NCBI GenBank assembly: GCA_030017355.1
Contig: JASEIR010000033.1
Location: 1-15,372, forward strand
DNA: 15,372 nucleotides
Direction of reading: 5' to 3'
DNA from: Actinomycetota bacterium
GTDB taxonomy: Bacteria; Actinomycetota; Aquicultoria; Aquicultorales; Aquicultoraceae
Part shown: one piece after another, positions 1 through 8,117 of the stretch
Numbering within the stretch: position 1 is the stretch's first letter
How the letters are laid out: the number at the start of each line of letters is the position of its first letter
The notes under the pieces: generated by a model
Databases searched by the model: none
The model's input: only the letters and a program-made list of their open reading frames with translations
What the model was told of the DNA's origin: nothing
Translations under genes and position numbers: made by a program

Positions 1-42
1 ACAGAGGATAAAATGCAAAATCCCTGAATTTTGAATTGCAAT

Positions 43-87
43 CCCTCGACGTTGCTCGGGACAGGCCCCTCGACGTTGCTCGGGACA
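43..87. repeat. Two tandem copies of a 21-bp repeat (24-bp period)
   Basis: The core cctcgacgttgctcgggaca, with one further c in front, occurs at 43-63 and again at 67-87, separated by ggc. The arms cctcga and tcgggaca are partly self-complementary, as in small palindromic intergenic repeats. I recall similar 'tcccgagcaacgtcgaggg' strings as dispersed intergenic repeats in other genomes, but copy number here cannot be checked. Confidence 0.8.
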
Positions 88-97
88 TGCTTTGCGG

Positions 98-134
98 TTT
101 TAATTTAAAATTTTTAATTTTAAAATTTTAATTT
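98..134. repeat. AT-only low-complexity inverted repeat
   Basis: A 37-base stretch made only of A and T, built from repeated ttaattt/aaaatttt blocks, ends 13 bases before the first gene's ATG. It can fold on itself in several registers. It could be an UP-type or curved element, or only a degenerate repeat. I see no clear -35/-10 pair in 1-147, so the first gene may be read from a promoter before the window. Confidence 0.5.
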
Positions 135-147
135 CTGTGAGGTTTGT

Positions 148-1215
148 ATGCTAAAAGTAGCTTCTATAGTTGGGGCAAGGCCGCAATTTATAAAAAGCCT
201 GCCCGTTTCAATTGAAGTGCGAAAAGTTTGCCAAGAGGTTCTAATTCACACCGGCCAGCACTATGACCACAACATGTCTAAGATTTTCTTTGAAGACATG
301 GGAATTCCCGAACCAGATTACAATCTTGAGGTAGGCTCGGGAACTCACGGAGAGCAAACAGCTCAGATGCTAACCAAAATAGAGGCAGTTCTAATCAACG
401 AAAAGCCAGATATTGCGCTGGTTTATGGTGATACAAACTCAACTTTGGCCGGGGCTCTTGCCGCATCGAAGCTGCACATTTCGGTAGCCCACGTAGAAGC
501 AGGTTTGAGGTCTTTTGATAAAAGGATGCCCGAGGAAATAAATAGAATAATTGCCGATCATCTATCTGACGTCTTATTTTGTCCAACAAAGACTGCTGTT
601 GATAACTTAAGAAATGAGGGCATAACCAAAGGTGTTGAGCTGGTCGGTGATGTAATGTATGATGCAGCTCTCCTTTTCAGCGGCTTAGCCGAGAAGAAAT
701 CTAACATCTTGCAAGAGCTTGGTTTAACAAGCAAAAGCTATCTTCTTGCAACAATTCATCGTTCAGCTAATACAGATGAAGTTGAAAACCTGAAGGCTTT
801 GCTTGAGGCATTTGCCGAATCAGGCAAAACAATCATCTTTCCTGTCCATCCCAGGACTAGAAAAGTGATAAATAACGCTGGTCTTCACAAAATCATAGAA
901 GGAACCAAGGTAAGGCTGATTGATCCGGTAGGCTATATAGATTTTTTAGCATTGGAGCGAAATGCAGCTAAAATTCTAACAGATTCCGGTGGTGTTCAAA
1001 AGGAAGCATTTTTCTTTGCCATTCCCTGCATTACCCTTCGTGACACAACAGAGTGGGTTGAAACTGTTGAAAGCGGCTGGAATGTTCTTGTCCATGTCGA
1101 CAAGAATCTGATACTTAAGCAAATCGCCGAATTTAATCCAGAAGGAGAGCCTGCAAAGCTTTTCGGAGATGGAAAAGCAGCTTTTTACATAGCACAGCGG
1201 TTAACTTCTCTTTAG
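148..1215 (+). CDS. wecB: Non-hydrolysing UDP-GlcNAc 2-epimerase family protein
   Basis: This 355-residue protein should interconvert UDP-GlcNAc and UDP-ManNAc, or a related UDP-sugar, in the cytoplasm to supply a precursor for the surface polymer. Length is normal for the family. Visible motifs are GARPQFIK at 9-16, TGQHYD at 35-40, GDTNS at 94-98, VEAGLRS at 116-122, MPEEINR at 127-133, TIHRSAN at 202-208, HPRT at 234-237 and TDSGGVQKEA at 278-287. D95, E117, E129/E130 and H204 match the catalytic acids and histidine of the E. coli enzyme. The GARPQFIK start resembles WbpI-type UDP-diacetamido-glucuronate epimerases as well as WecB, so the exact substrate is open. The HR-S-A-N segment is unusual; RREN or RAEN is common. 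The ATG is preceded by gtgagg at 137-142. It is the first gene of a five-gene + strand run. Confidence 0.9.
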   Translation: MLKVASIVGARPQFIKSLPVSIEVRKVCQEVLIHTGQHYDHNMSKIFFEDMGIPEPDYNLEVGSGTHGEQTAQMLTKIEAVLINEKPDIALVYGDTNSTLAGALAASKLHISVAHVEAGLRSFDKRMPEEINRIIADHLSDVLFCPTKTAVDNLRNEGITKGVELVGDVMYDAALLFSGLAEKKSNILQELGLTSKSYLLATIHRSANTDEVENLKALLEAFAESGKTIIFPVHPRTRKVINNAGLHKIIEGTKVRLIDPVGYIDFLALERNAAKILTDSGGVQKEAFFFAIPCITLRDTTEWVETVESGWNVLVHVDKNLILKQIAEFNPEGEPAKLFGDGKAAFYIAQRLTSL

Positions 1216-1229
1216 AACAGCGCTATAAT

Positions 1230-1253
1230 CTAGAAACTAGGGACTAGAAACTA
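1230..1253. repeat. 10-bp direct repeat between genes
   Basis: The string ctagaaacta occurs at 1230-1239 and 1244-1253, separated by ggga, within the 54-bp gap between the epimerase and the DUF354 gene. It lies just ahead of the ribosome binding site ggagag (1258-1263). It belongs to the short intergenic repeats that litter the gaps of this window. Confidence 0.7.
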
Positions 1254-1269
1254 AAATGGAGAGTCGTAG

Positions 1270-2307
1270 TTGAAATCTAGCAATTCTTGGGAGAAAAAGT
1301 TACGGATCTGGATAGATATAACAAATACACCACATGTGCTAATCTTTCGCCCTATAATCAAGGCCTTAAAGGAGAGGGGTCACGAGGTATTTGTCACCGC
1401 CCGTGAATTTGCCCAGACGACACAGCTTCTTGAGCGGTTTGGCATTGAGCATACACTCATAGGAAAACACCAGGGTAAAGAGATATACCGTAAGATATAT
1501 GGCCTTATCAATCGCACAAGCCGGCTTATAGGATATGCTGCTGGTAAAAAGTTTAACCTTGCAGTAAGTCACGGGTCTAACGATTGCGCGCTAGCCTCTT
1601 TTTTCCTTCGAATACCGCATGTAACTATGTTTGACTACGAATTTGCAAAAGCTATGCATAATATTAATTTAAGGGTATCTTCAAAAGTGCTCATCCCGGA
1701 TCTTATCCCCTCAGAGCCCCTTTATGCCTACGGAGGCACTGATGAAAAGATAGATAAATATCCTGGTCTTAAAGAGGAATATTATCTGGCGGATTTCCAA
1801 CCTGATGAATCGGTTATCAGCGAGATTGGTTTGGATATTAATAAGATTATAGTCGTCATGCGCACGCCGCCTGACGTGGCATTGTATCATAGGTTTCACA
1901 ATCCAATTTTTTTGGATGTCTTGCGCAGGCTGGCTAACCGTGACGATGTTGAGGTAGTTCTGCTGCCGCGAACACCGGAGCAGCGCGAAGAGGTCTTAAG
2001 GCTTGGTTTCAAAAATGTTTTTATCCCTGAAAGAGCGGTAGATGCGCAAAGCCTGATTTATTACTCCGACTTGGTAATAAGCGCAGGCGGTACAATGAAT
2101 CGGGAGGCTGTTGCGCTGAAAACTCCCGTATATACGCTTTTCTCAGGAAAGATGGGGGCTATTGATAGAAGCTTAATTGCTGAAGGGCGCATGATGAAGC
2201 TTGATAGTCCTGATCAGATTGAGCTTAAGAAAAAAGAAGCATTTGGGCAAGGTCGTGTTCGAAGTATTAATGTATTATTAGATAAAATACTAGAGGTTGC
2301 AAAATAG
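1270..2307 (+). CDS. DUF354 family protein, putative GT-B glycosyltransferase
   Basis: A 345-residue cytosolic protein that matches the DUF354 family (distant relatives of GT-B glycosyltransferases and UDP-GlcNAc 2-epimerases). Family-like segments are WIDITNTPHV at 14-23, the HGSND segment at 101-105, YPGLKEEYYL near 164-173, RTPPDVALYH near 198-207 and the C-terminal nucleotide-site-like SAGGTMNREA at 271-280, followed by a GAIDR segment at 296-300. There are no membrane segments. The start is TTG at 1270, with ggagag at 1258-1263 six bases upstream; no ATG lies between it and the conserved WIDITN. It follows the 2-epimerase and its stop codon is embedded in the next gene's Shine-Dalgarno region, so co-transcription is likely. 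A role as transferase for the sugar made by the upstream enzyme is inference; no DUF354 activity that I know of settles it. Confidence 0.8.
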   Translation: MKSSNSWEKKLRIWIDITNTPHVLIFRPIIKALKERGHEVFVTAREFAQTTQLLERFGIEHTLIGKHQGKEIYRKIYGLINRTSRLIGYAAGKKFNLAVSHGSNDCALASFFLRIPHVTMFDYEFAKAMHNINLRVSSKVLIPDLIPSEPLYAYGGTDEKIDKYPGLKEEYYLADFQPDESVISEIGLDINKIIVVMRTPPDVALYHRFHNPIFLDVLRRLANRDDVEVVLLPRTPEQREEVLRLGFKNVFIPERAVDAQSLIYYSDLVISAGGTMNREAVALKTPVYTLFSGKMGAIDRSLIAEGRMMKLDSPDQIELKKKEAFGQGRVRSINVLLDKILEVAK

Positions 2308-2321
2308 GAGGATTGTTGCTC

Positions 2322-2825
2322 ATGTCTTTAGTTGATGAAAAGGGAAGAATCTTTGGCCGTATCAATTTAATAGATCTCATGCTTCTTCTAGGGGTAGTTG
2401 TTATTGCTGCATTGGCTTTTGTGGTGTTGACAAAGCAGGGTAAGGTAGTCACTGTACCGGAGAACAAGACTATAACTTATACGGTTGTTGTAAGAGCAAT
2501 CCGCCCCGATGTAGCAGAAAACATCAAGGTTGGTGATTTAGTCAAAAAGCAGACTACACAGGGGGATATTGGGGTTATAAAGAGTGTGCGAATAGAGCCA
2601 GCCAAAATGGTTGTTGATACAGCTGATGGGCGCAAAGTTCTTGCTGCTTCGCCGTTTGAGAAAGATGCCTATATAACAATAGAAACAAAGGGTCGTGCTG
2701 GGAAGGATATCATAGCAACAGGAGCGGAAGTTCTTCGTGCCGGCGATAAGTTTTTTATAGTTACAAAGTGGTTTACCGGCGAAGCAGTTATTACTGATAT
2801 ACACGTTGAAGGCGACCAATCGTAG
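2322..2825 (+). CDS. DUF4330 domain single-pass membrane protein
   Basis: A 167-residue protein with the DUF4330-type opening: a short cytosolic DEKGRIFGRINLIDL segment (5-19), one hydrophobic helix at about 17-36, then a beta-rich outer domain of about 130 residues with two similar sections (GDLVKKQTTQGDIGVI near 71-86 and GAEVLRAGDKFFIV near 134-147). Function is unknown. Two in-frame TTG codons (2313, 2316) precede the ATG at 2322. I chose the ATG because aggagg at 2306-2311 lies 10 bases from it but only 1 or 4 bases from the TTGs, and because the family usually starts at M-x-L-x-D-E-K-G. The Shine-Dalgarno overlaps the stop codon of the DUF354 gene, suggesting translational coupling. Placement before two polymerase/ligase genes suggests an accessory role in surface polymer assembly (inference). 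Confidence 0.8.
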   Translation: MSLVDEKGRIFGRINLIDLMLLLGVVVIAALAFVVLTKQGKVVTVPENKTITYTVVVRAIRPDVAENIKVGDLVKKQTTQGDIGVIKSVRIEPAKMVVDTADGRKVLAASPFEKDAYITIETKGRAGKDIIATGAEVLRAGDKFFIVTKWFTGEAVITDIHVEGDQS

Positions 2826-2849
2826 AAATCTTGGAAAAGAGAGGTTGCT

Positions 2850-4583
2850 TTGTCAGAGCTGGTCGCGTTAAGGAAAACTTTAATACCGCAGTGCATCGCG
2901 GCTATTATTTTCGGGCTACTGGTAGGCCTAGCTGGGTTAATCTTATCTACTTCTGAATTTTTTCTAGCCCTCGCCGGTCTTATTATTATCGCAGCAGCGC
3001 TTGCTAAAGTTGAGTTTGCCCTAGCCCTTCTTGTAGTTGCTGTCCCGCTTACCAGCGTTCGAATTAATCTAGGGCCTATCCCAATTGATGCTGTTACATT
3101 TTGTACTGGCCTTGTTATTGCCTCTTATGCCATAAAAAATTTGGGAAGAAGAATAGAGGGCGCTCGAACTCCGTTTACGTGGTCATTTTTAGTTTTTCTT
3201 TTCTTTTCAGCGGTCTCAATGGTTGTAGCGCCGTCATTAAGTGAGGCAGCACTTGTTATAGTTCGCTTCATAGGTTATTTTCTTCTCGTTCTTATAGTTG
3301 GCCAAACTGTTAAGTCGAAAGAAACGCTTACATGGCTGCTTATTCTCATGGTTGTTGCAGGTGCGGCAACCGGTCTTTTTGGGATCTACCAGTATCTATA
3401 TGCTCCCGATACAGCCAAAATCGGGCTTTATGATTTAACTGAAGATGTCGCAGCAAGGGTTGGATCAACTTTTGGCAACCCCAACTTCTATGCTGAGTAT
3501 TTGGTATTAATGATACCGATTGGGCTTGCATTAGTTCTTGGCTTGCGAGGAATTTTCCGCCGAACCTATATGGCTGCAGCTACTCTGCTCCTCTTTGTTG
3601 GGCTAATTCTTACCTACACACGGGGAAGCTGGATGGCAACCGGCATCGGCATCGTTCTTATGTCTTTGCTGACTGAGACCTGGCTTTTTTGGGTTTGGGC
3701 AGCTTTATTTGCTGCTGCGCTGATAGCTGCTCCGGGTGTAGCAAGCCGGCTCGCCAGCATAACCGATATAACAGGGGGTACGGCTGGATTTAGAATGAAG
3801 CTTTGGCGTATAGCAAGCGGCATCATAAGGGAGCATCCCTTGGTAGGTATTGGTATCGGCAACTATTACGAGGCATTTACCGAATATGTATTTAGAAATC
3901 CAAAACAAAACGTTGGATGGGTTATGTATGGCGCTCATAATTCATACCTTACCATATGGGCTGAAACAGGCATCTTTGGTATACTTTCCTTTGTTCTAAT
4001 TATCCTTGTTTCAATAAAGTACGGCCTTTATATAATGCGGGTAAAGGCGAAAGATAAATATCTTGCCTGGATTAACTCGGCAATTCTTGCTGGCATAATT
4101 GGGTTCTCATTAAATGGCTTAACAAGCAACAGCTTCCATCACCCGCAAGGGGCTGTCTTTTTCTGGATATTCCTTGGCCTGCAGGTTGCTATATCTAACT
4201 TGATTCCTGAGCCGGCTAAAGCCCGGCTTGCACCTGTTGTTGAAGGCAGCCTTATATTGCGGCCGTTTAGAACTGCGCTTATCTCGCTTAAAGCTGCTGT
4301 GCATAACCACCCGTTGTACAGGTTTACTGCGCGCCTTAACGATGTCTGGTGTAAAAGCAGCATTGCCATATGGCTTTATAGGGAGCCATCCGTACCCAAT
4401 TTCGCTGGCGGAAGTCGGGTTTTGCAGTATGTCAATAACTGGCTTGAGCAGGCCCGCGCTTGGTATGAAAATTCCTCCTTTCACTTTCTAGTGAAAGAGA
4501 CAGCAGCAAGACCAGTCATGCCAGCTATAGTATTTATACTAATCGCTGTGTCAGCGCGGTCTTTGCTTAAGGTGGTAGTGTAA
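2850..4583 (+). CDS. O-antigen ligase/polymerase family (Wzy_C) membrane protein
   Basis: A 577-residue polytopic inner-membrane protein with about a dozen hydrophobic helices. It has the Wzy_C (PF04932-like) pattern: FGNPNFYAEYLVL at 208-220, YTRGSW at 256-261 with the conserved arginine, the loop HPLVGIGIGNY at 329-339, and GAHNSYLTIWAETG at 361-374 with H363. These enzymes move or polymerise undecaprenyl-diphosphate-linked glycans on the outer face of the membrane. In a monoderm the acceptor would be a growing chain or a wall/protein acceptor rather than lipid A. After the last helix of the core (about 430-452) there is an extra region of about 125 residues, mostly soluble, ending in a further helix at about 552-570. 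The start is TTG at 2850 with gagagg at 2839-2844. The stop overlaps the next start (TAATG), so the two proteins are probably made together. Confidence 0.85.
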   Translation: MSELVALRKTLIPQCIAAIIFGLLVGLAGLILSTSEFFLALAGLIIIAAALAKVEFALALLVVAVPLTSVRINLGPIPIDAVTFCTGLVIASYAIKNLGRRIEGARTPFTWSFLVFLFFSAVSMVVAPSLSEAALVIVRFIGYFLLVLIVGQTVKSKETLTWLLILMVVAGAATGLFGIYQYLYAPDTAKIGLYDLTEDVAARVGSTFGNPNFYAEYLVLMIPIGLALVLGLRGIFRRTYMAAATLLLFVGLILTYTRGSWMATGIGIVLMSLLTETWLFWVWAALFAAALIAAPGVASRLASITDITGGTAGFRMKLWRIASGIIREHPLVGIGIGNYYEAFTEYVFRNPKQNVGWVMYGAHNSYLTIWAETGIFGILSFVLIILVSIKYGLYIMRVKAKDKYLAWINSAILAGIIGFSLNGLTSNSFHHPQGAVFFWIFLGLQVAISNLIPEPAKARLAPVVEGSLILRPFRTALISLKAAVHNHPLYRFTARLNDVWCKSSIAIWLYREPSVPNFAGGSRVLQYVNNWLEQARAWYENSSFHFLVKETAARPVMPAIVFILIAVSARSLLKVVV

Positions 4584-5947
4584 TGGAGAGCTTGCCGGAG
4601 CACCTTAGTACGGAGCACCTTAATTCAAAGCGTCTTAATATTTTTTCGCCGGAAATATTTTTACCGCTCTTTGTTGCACTTTTTTACCTGGCTGGTTTGC
4701 TTCTGGTTAGCTTTTCGTTTAAGGCATTATCTATTGTTCTAATCGGGATAATTGTATATCTTTTAGTGGTTCGCTTAATAGGGCGGATCGTAGAGTCATG
4801 GGAGAAGCAAAACTATATAAGCGAGCATTATTTTGAGCATCTGCTAATCTCCTTACTAATTATTTTTCTTATAGACCTTGCTCTTAGAGAGCTTGCAAAT
4901 TTTTATACCAGGGTTGTTATTTACGCAATTTTAATTTCTGCGATTTTGTACCTGCTTGGACGGATCAAGATTAGCTTGCAAGGGGTTTTTTACCTTGGCC
5001 TTGGTCTTGCTATGATACTAATTTACGTAGTGCCGTCGTTTGCTCTGTACGGCCTCTACGGTGCCTACATAAATCGAGTTGGCGGCCTCATGCCGGCATT
5101 TCTTGTTGGCATAGGCACAATAGCCGTAATCTATGGGCTAATGAAAATATCATCTTCTCTTACAAAAAGAAGTCTTTTTGCGATGGTCGGTTTTATAGTT
5201 TTTATTGCTGGCCCTCTCATGGCTGCAGCCATCGGCTATCGAGCTTATGCAATTATTTTCATAATGCCTCTTATTTTTCAGTATTACTTAGAGAGACAAC
5301 CTCCGTCTAGCCTAAAAGCAGGCTTAAAAGCTGCGGGGGTTATACTTCTTATATTTGCGTATACTTATTTTCTTACTTCCTATACCCGCGGTGTTTTATA
5401 TATGGCAGCTCCGCTTGATTCTGTTAAGGCGCCGCCGGCCGTTGTTGAGGCTATGGAAAAGGGCTCCTATACCGACAAAGACATGATCCCCTCCAACCCT
5501 CAGGCAAGAAACCGGTTCTTAATCCGGCCCTTCTTTACCTATAAAGTGTTTCTAGATGTTATTGAGGATAGTTTTCCGTGGGGTAGATCGCATGGCAAGC
5601 TTACTGTATCTCTTATGCCTGGCGCAAACACAGGGCGGGCGATGACTATTAGCATACTCAAGAAGCCTTTTTCAATATCGTTCTTTGGGATTCCCTTTCT
5701 TGAATTTGGTTTTACTGGGGTTGCAGTTTATGCAGCTTTACTTGGTCTCTGCCTTGCGGCTGCATCGAGGTTAAAAGACCCTAAAGTTTACTCGCTTATT
5801 TTAACCATTATCATGCTCTGGCTTGATACTGGGCCTTCTGTATGGTGGCATTGGCTGCCGTTTGGAAGCGCTATGTTAACCTTTGCAGCCGCATTGCTTG
5901 TTAACTTTATAAAGCCAAAAGTCGCCAGCCCTAAATATGGCTTTTAA
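4583..5947 (+). CDS. Polytopic membrane protein, candidate Wzy-type repeat-unit polymerase
   Basis: A 454-residue hydrophobic protein with roughly 10-12 predicted helices and one larger non-membrane loop at about 270-345. It has no single decisive motif. A GYR at 218-220, YTRG at 267-270, and a loop rich in Ser/Gly/Arg followed by FGIPFLEFGFTGVAVYAALL at 368-387 resemble the layout of O-antigen or oligosaccharide repeat-unit polymerases, which have arginines in large outer loops and a late G-x-P-x-x-E-F-G-x-x-G helix. The ATG overlaps the upstream stop by one base, and aaggtgg at 4569-4575 lies seven bases upstream. The N-terminus carries an in-frame 12-bp direct repeat (cggagcacctta at 4596-4607 and 4611-4622). 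The last 72 bp run antisense to the end of the GT39-like gene. It could also be another kind of polysaccharide membrane protein. Confidence 0.6.
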   Translation: MESLPEHLSTEHLNSKRLNIFSPEIFLPLFVALFYLAGLLLVSFSFKALSIVLIGIIVYLLVVRLIGRIVESWEKQNYISEHYFEHLLISLLIIFLIDLALRELANFYTRVVIYAILISAILYLLGRIKISLQGVFYLGLGLAMILIYVVPSFALYGLYGAYINRVGGLMPAFLVGIGTIAVIYGLMKISSSLTKRSLFAMVGFIVFIAGPLMAAAIGYRAYAIIFIMPLIFQYYLERQPPSSLKAGLKAAGVILLIFAYTYFLTSYTRGVLYMAAPLDSVKAPPAVVEAMEKGSYTDKDMIPSNPQARNRFLIRPFFTYKVFLDVIEDSFPWGRSHGKLTVSLMPGANTGRAMTISILKKPFSISFFGIPFLEFGFTGVAVYAALLGLCLAAASRLKDPKVYSLILTIIMLWLDTGPSVWWHWLPFGSAMLTFAAALLVNFIKPKVASPKYGF

Positions 5948-8098
5948 GCAGCCAAGCCTTATAAGATGGTCGACATTTTCAATAAGAGGGCGGTAAATTC
6001 CATAAGGCGAGCTTGGGGGCAAGCTGTAGACGTATCTGCGGGTCTCATCCGTTGCAAAAACATAGTCAACCTTTTCATTTTTAAATATGCGCATTAGTTC
6101 AGAAGGCTTCTTTATCCCGACCTGGTCTAATCTTCCGTTGTTTAAAGGATTTAATATCAAAACCGGACGGCTGTTAAGATAATACGTGCGGTTATCAATT
6201 ATCATTGCAACTTTTTTATTTTTGGGGATATGGTTGTTGATGTAAGCTGAGGTTTGATATAGCCTGTTTGACTCCAAGAATTGTTTATGGCTGACCAAGC
6301 CGAGGCTAACCGGCAAACTATTGTATTGGCTGGAAGCAAGCAAAAATAAATTTCCCAGGAGAGCCGCCAAAAGCAAAGCGGCTATTGTTAAGCTTATCGC
6401 GCGTTTCTGAGAGATGAAGCTATCGATACCTGATGCAATGACTATGCAAAGCAGTATAAGGCCAGGCAGTGCAAATCTTGCAACCTGTGCAAGAGTTAAA
6501 ACCCATGAAGCCAGAAAACCTGTAGCAGCTATCAGCAGAATGATGGATGAACTCTTACTTAAAACATCTCTTCTTAAAATAAAAGGCAGGAAAGAAATAA
6601 TGGCCGGACCAATTGTCATCTCAGCAGGCTTTCTAACTGAAAGATGCCACAGGATTAAGAAATAGCCAAGCGGACCTGTTGATATATAGTTAGCTTGGCT
6701 AACGGTGTCGGTAAAAATTTTGGTTGCGGAAGGAATCCAATCACGGCCACCTAAGACAGATGCAAACATGGGGTAGATTGGATTTCCAGTAAAGAGGCAG
6801 TTTTTTATAAGCCAAGGACCAACCCCTATAAAAGTTGCAGCTATGAAGCTTACCATAATCTTGGCGGTTTGAAAAAGTGGCCTTTGACCACCTCTATTAG
6901 CCAAGGTAACCATTGCCACAACCATCAATCCCACCACCGCAAGGCCGAAAAAACCCGAGTACTTGCTTCCCGCAGCAAAGCCTAACATAAGCCCGCTCAG
7001 ATATAGCCATGCATATTTTTTCTGCTGCCACCAGACGACCAGCGCAAAGATACTTGCAAGCATAAAGAGAGCAAGGGTGGTGTCATTGTTATTGATGGGA
7101 ATTTGTATGGCGAAAGATGGTATAGTAAGCGCTAAAATGGCACCAATTGCAGCGGAGCGATTTGAGAAGAATCGCTGGCAAAATATATAAACACCAAAGA
7201 TTAGCCAAATCGAAATAAAGTAGCTAAATAGCTGAGCTAAGGTATCGTCTTTTATTAAAAGAGATAACAAAAAAAGCATCTCACCGTTGAGAGGATAGTT
7301 AGAAGGGAGAAAATCCTTAATATAGTAAATTCTGTGGGCAGAGATATAGAGTTTAGGCACAGCAATGTGGTATAGGAGAGAGTCAAAATTGTTGATTGGC
7401 ATCCAAGCAGCTGCAAAGCAAAGGGCTAAAAGGATTGCAATGCAGAGCGCAAATGGATTTGGCGGGAGAGGAATTCTAAGTAAAGAAGAAATTTTAGGTT
7501 TGCGCAAATCCCCTACAGTAATGGATCTAAGAATGGATCTAAGCATTCGAAATAAGCCGACTAGTGCTGATGATAAAATTAGAACTTGGGCTTGAAGGGC
7601 GTACAATTGTCCAGTAACGCCAAGCGTAAACATGATAAGAGACATAATCCCAAGACCCAGCGTGATAGAGATAAAGATGCGCTCGTTTGCTTGCAGATGA
7701 AGTCTCAACGGGCTTAAAATTGAATCCCCAATCCCAAAGAGCGAAAGAATGATAGCTGTAAGAAATATAACTTCCTGGATATTGTTTCCAAGATATCTGC
7801 GAAAGTCACCCAGCAAAGCTGCTATAAGAAACGAGATGGCAATGATTAGAATAATGACCCCGGCAAATAAACCTGGGAATCCTTCCAAATTAAATATGCC
7901 TATTTTGCTCCTGCGATATATCAGATGCCATAACATGCTGTAGATACCAATAGATGCAGCAATGCCAAGCCCAAAGCAAATCGCTGTAATCTTTACAGGA
8001 TTATGTGTAAAAGGGTGAAAGAAAAGGTAGTATATTGAAACAGCCCATGCAAGAGCGGCCAATATTGAAACATATCTTAAACCGGCTCTAAGCCACAT
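5876..8098 (-). CDS. GT39-like GT-C membrane glycosyltransferase
   Basis: A 740-residue protein with about 14-16 hydrophobic helices and a soluble C-terminal domain of about 120 residues. The PMT_2/ArnT-like signature lies in the first large outer loop: FDSLLYHIAVPKLY at 238-251, with the probable catalytic acidic residue D239, then PSNYPLNGEML at about 265-275. GT-C enzymes of this type use polyprenyl-phosphate sugars on the outer face of the membrane. Residues 1-200 add several extra helices before the signature, and the C-terminal part (NKKVAMIIDNRTYYL, then KVDYVFATDET) resembles the soluble tail of bacterial GT39 proteins. The ATG is fixed by an in-frame stop nine bases upstream (8105-8107). 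The Shine-Dalgarno aaggaggg (8110-8117) is 11 bases away, rather far. The 3' end overlaps the upstream-locus membrane gene by 72 bp on the opposite strand. Donor and acceptor cannot be read from the sequence. Confidence 0.8.
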   Translation of the reverse strand: MWLRAGLRYVSILAALAWAVSIYYLFFHPFTHNPVKITAICFGLGIAASIGIYSMLWHLIYRRSKIGIFNLEGFPGLFAGVIILIIAISFLIAALLGDFRRYLGNNIQEVIFLTAIILSLFGIGDSILSPLRLHLQANERIFISITLGLGIMSLIMFTLGVTGQLYALQAQVLILSSALVGLFRMLRSILRSITVGDLRKPKISSLLRIPLPPNPFALCIAILLALCFAAAWMPINNFDSLLYHIAVPKLYISAHRIYYIKDFLPSNYPLNGEMLFLLSLLIKDDTLAQLFSYFISIWLIFGVYIFCQRFFSNRSAAIGAILALTIPSFAIQIPINNNDTTLALFMLASIFALVVWWQQKKYAWLYLSGLMLGFAAGSKYSGFFGLAVVGLMVVAMVTLANRGGQRPLFQTAKIMVSFIAATFIGVGPWLIKNCLFTGNPIYPMFASVLGGRDWIPSATKIFTDTVSQANYISTGPLGYFLILWHLSVRKPAEMTIGPAIISFLPFILRRDVLSKSSSIILLIAATGFLASWVLTLAQVARFALPGLILLCIVIASGIDSFISQKRAISLTIAALLLAALLGNLFLLASSQYNSLPVSLGLVSHKQFLESNRLYQTSAYINNHIPKNKKVAMIIDNRTYYLNSRPVLILNPLNNGRLDQVGIKKPSELMRIFKNEKVDYVFATDETRRYVYSLPPSSPYGIYRPLIENVDHLIRLGCLKAIFRAGDFWLYKVNKQCGCKG

Positions 8099-8117
8099 CC
8101 TATTTTAAGCCCTCCTT

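Noticed and set aside
4209..4229. Inverted repeat agccgg/ccggct inside the Wzy_C gene
   Set aside because: A 6-bp stem in coding sequence is within chance expectation and is not paired with a second palindrome as in the GT4 gene.
4119..4484. A 121-codon - strand reading frame inside the Wzy_C gene
   Set aside because: It lies antisense to a well-supported membrane protein gene and shows no family features; long antisense frames are common opposite hydrophobic coding sequence.
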